A DNA stretch of 64,000 nucleotides, taken from assembly GCA_951640165.1 (NCBI GenBank), contig OX621252.1:23705934-23769933 (forward strand), read 5' to 3'. A program made the position numbers and the translations under genes. The DNA is from Pseudoips prasinana. Its lineage: Eukaryota; Arthropoda; Insecta; Lepidoptera; Nolidae. How positions within the stretch are numbered: position 1 is the first letter of the stretch; each line of letters starts with the position of its first letter. The notes below the pieces were generated by a model. It was not told the origin of the DNA. It saw only the letters and a list, made by a program, of their open reading frames with translations, and searched no databases. Of this stretch, positions 61,745 through 64,000 are shown piece by piece.

Positions 61745-62205
61745 TAATCCTCGCGCGCCAATGTGTTAGTACGCGCCGGTTTGTTTCCCGTCTATACTCA
61801 ATGAGCGTTTGGTGTGGCTTCCCACCCTATTCGCTCGCGGACGCGTATTTTGGTAAAAACCGCCGCGTCGACTGCCGCCAGTGGATCGAATGACGGGAGG
61901 CGTGCGAGGAGTGTCGCCACCTCAAAAGATACCGTACGGTATCCTCGTGAGACCCGTATGGCCACTACACACTGCAGGCTGTTGAGTATATCTCTGCAGT
62001 GGGAGGCACCCGCCAGTCGTTCAGACAGGAGGGGCGCCCCATAGAGGACCACGAATCGCACGACACCACCGTAGATGCGGCGAACTTCTTCCTGAGGTCC
62101 CTCGAGATTTGGCAAAAGCCTTTACCAGTTACCCGTCACACTCGGGGGGCCAGACGCTCAAAGGGCTTCTCGAAACTCCATCGAATATTAGGGTGAGGCC
62201 AAGGT
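61745..62205 (-). pseudogene. R1-clade LINE ORF2 (upstream half)
   Basis: EEVRRIYGGVVRFVVLYGAP, CVVAIRVSRGYRTVSFEVAT and LLARLPSFDPLAA, then YRRETNRRVLTHWRARI just before the border at 61743. This directly precedes, in R1 proteins, the part found at 60395. The two halves are one R1 copy. Confidence 0.82.
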
Positions 62206-63872
62206 CATCTTCAACCCTTTATTTTTTAATGGTGATAGGTGATGCTTAAACTTTGTGGCTGATTATTGTATTATTAAGTCATATTATAGGTATTTTACTT
62301 ATCAAAAACTCATAGTGCCTTACCATTAGGGTAGCCCCTATGATAAGTTTGGTAAAAAGTATATTGGTGAATGAAGAATTTGTTATTTTGATTATTATTT
62401 TATTTCATAATATTACTATTTTATTTTTGTTACTACTAGTGTACTTACTCTAAAACTACTTTCTTTCATTTAAAACTGTATTTTTTTTTTATAAATAGTG
62501 CTTAAATGTATTTTGTTTTCATTTATGGTTCGTTCATAGAATTGTCGTTTTAGAACTATAGATAATACTACGAGTCGTAAGAGGCATTCTGGAAGATTAC
62601 TTGTGACATTTAACCCAATCTACCACTTGCACAGACATTGCCGCATGTCGGATGTTTTCTTTTGCCCCTTGGAGTACAAAACTCAATAGGTGGAAGTACC
62701 ACATTTCCATTACTTTATCCGACTTGCATTGTCGCTAATGTCTAACATCCTCACTATGTTCTTGCTAAGCACTGTTTCTTATGCTCTATTACCTATTGGC
62801 GTAATGATGTAAATTGCCACTTATTCTTATCTACCCATTTATATTATTCTAGAGTCATGTCACTTATCCTTTTCTACTTATTTAAGTTATTCTAGAGTCA
62901 CCTTATGTGGGTGAATTGCCCAACCAAAAAAAATACACGGCAAACCTGAGAACGGTAGTGCAATGTGCAGATTTTTTATTTTACAATTTTTTTCTCAACA
63001 ACGAATGTACTTCTCTACCTTGACAAATAAAATCATAGATTTCTACCCTCTATAGACCGAAAAAAAAATTACAAAGTGTTATTTTATCATCACGGTGGCC
63101 TGTCCTGAACACAATTCCTCTCATAAAATACCTTCCCCTGCAAATACATTCGTAATATGGACTTAAATCGATTTTGTTATCATTAAATTATAATATATTC
63201 GATCAAATAAAACTATTTTTGTTTGTTTATCTTCTTTCTCATGGATTTGACAGGCAGTCAACTTTTGTCTGGAAAAAAGTTATCATTTCAGAGGACAGTA
63301 AGTTTTAGTAGAATAGCCACGTCAACATTGCGTTGTTACGCCTCTGTCAACTTTCCACACTTCAGATCAGTCCGACTCAAGATCTCGGCATAAACGCACT
63401 GGTCCCAATGTCTTGCGGTTTCCCACCAAAAAGGTAAGTTTATCATTTCAGTGATATGGGGACAAAAATAGTTTCATTTCGGTAGCTGTTATAACGCGTG
63501 CTAGATTCGTTTAATTTGTTTCATAATTATGTATTAACTTCGCCGTAAGTACTGTTTTGTTTGAGTAGTGTTCATATTTTTTTAATAATTTATTTCGGAG
63601 TTAAATATAGAACTAACCTCTATTTTATCATCTCAGTGTTATCATTTCAGTGGATTCGGCGGACTTTTATACCAATTACAGTCCACCGGAATTAAATGTA
63701 TCTCCGAAATGATAAAACCATAAAGTTTTAGAGACCCTTGTGTCAAATACAAAGTCATAGTTTTGTAATGTATTATTTTTATTTTTTTAAATTATTCGGG
63801 TGTATTTGTTGTGTAACATTTGTGTTTAAGATATATAATATAAACATATATCTATGTAGTAATATGTACATA
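62206..63872. other. Unassigned, two small repeat signals
   Basis: At 62818 and 62861 a 43-bp step repeat (CACTTATTCTTATCTACCCA; CACTTATCCTTTTCTACTTA) resembles the 59.4-kb repeat in period and rhythm. At 63280, 63440, 63625 and 63639 TTATCATTTCAG (once with CTC for TTC) recurs, with the inverse GAAATGATAA at 63706. No gene. Confidence 0.5.
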
Positions 63873-64000
63873 GCTAGATGCTCTTACCGGTCTGTAAGTG
63901 ATCGGCGAGGTTAAGCAACTAGGATCGCGGTCAGTTCATAGATGGGTGACCGCCAAAGTGGTTTAATTCCTGAGCGTCTCCGTGCTTCGGAGAGCACGTT
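63873..64000 (+). mobile_element. 5S rRNA-derived SINE (cut by window end)
   Basis: GTGATCGGCGAGGTTAAGCA, ACTAGGATCGCGGTCAGTTC and ATAGATGGGTGACCGCC parallel the 3' half of 5S rRNA. The continuation CGTGCTTCGGAGAGCACGTT is SINE C-like tail. It matches 14436-14492. Not a 5S gene: the 5' half is absent. Confidence 0.75.

Noticed and set aside
63873..63965. Functional 5S rRNA gene
   Set aside because: Only the 3' half resembles 5S rRNA, with changes, and it continues into SINE tail.

Overview
The window looks like repeat-dense, gene-poor nuclear DNA from a lepidopteran insect (moth or butterfly). It is AT-rich, and nearly everything that can be named is a transposable element or a repeat derived from one. 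The Lepidoptera reading rests on the mix of families: short non-autonomous Helitrons with A|TC...CTAG|T ends, tRNA-headed SINEs, R1-, RTE- and Jockey-like LINEs, an irritans-type mariner and Ty3/gypsy elements. I recognise no host gene, no functional tRNA gene and no CRISPR array. The species cannot be fixed by eye.

Layout. 1-15 kb: SINE copies (families called A to E here), LINE 3' ends, and an RTE LINE remnant (4655-5412) carrying a nested LINE tail with a 6-bp target duplication. 14.4-19.1 kb: a tRNA/5S composite SINE, a MITE, two SINE-derived tandem arrays (121 bp x 3; 91 bp x 12) and Helitrons. 19.2-23.1 kb: a CR1/Jockey-superfamily LINE with an intact reverse transcriptase reading frame, the best preserved element here. 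23.1-25.6 kb: a 2.4-kb element with terminal inverted repeats. 25.6-28.7 kb: Helitrons, including a decayed autonomous one with helicase motifs. 28.7-34.5 kb: SINEs, a third SINE-derived array (about 125 bp x 6), an R1 tail. 34.5-40.8 kb: Ty3/gypsy element 1 inserted in a triplicated LINE 3' end. 41-42.2 kb: Jockey LINE. 42.9-47.2 kb: Ty3/gypsy element 2 inserted in an older repeat whose unoccupied paralogue lies at 25.8-26.1 kb. 47.2-48.6 kb: a hexanucleotide array and a Tc1/mariner-superfamily (IS630-like) remnant. 50.8-53.5 kb: a nest of mariner, RTE endonuclease and two Helitrons. 54.7-56.7 kb: a minisatellite and a LINE ORF1. 59-64 kb: a 43-bp repeat, an R1 LINE split by a second LINE, and a 5S-related SINE.

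How it works together. The elements are nested, and the nesting gives a relative order of insertion. Autonomous elements are almost all broken. The best preserved LINE has lost an endonuclease aspartate, and gypsy 2 has lost its protease aspartate; both are Asp-to-Tyr changes. SINE family E shares its 3' end with the RTE LINE, its likely mobiliser. The most distinctive signal is that pieces of three different SINEs have each been amplified into a separate tandem array, which looks like satellite birth from SINEs. A 517-bp segment with GT-AG ends in the pol of gypsy 1 also deserves attention. I found no convincing new multi-gene system.
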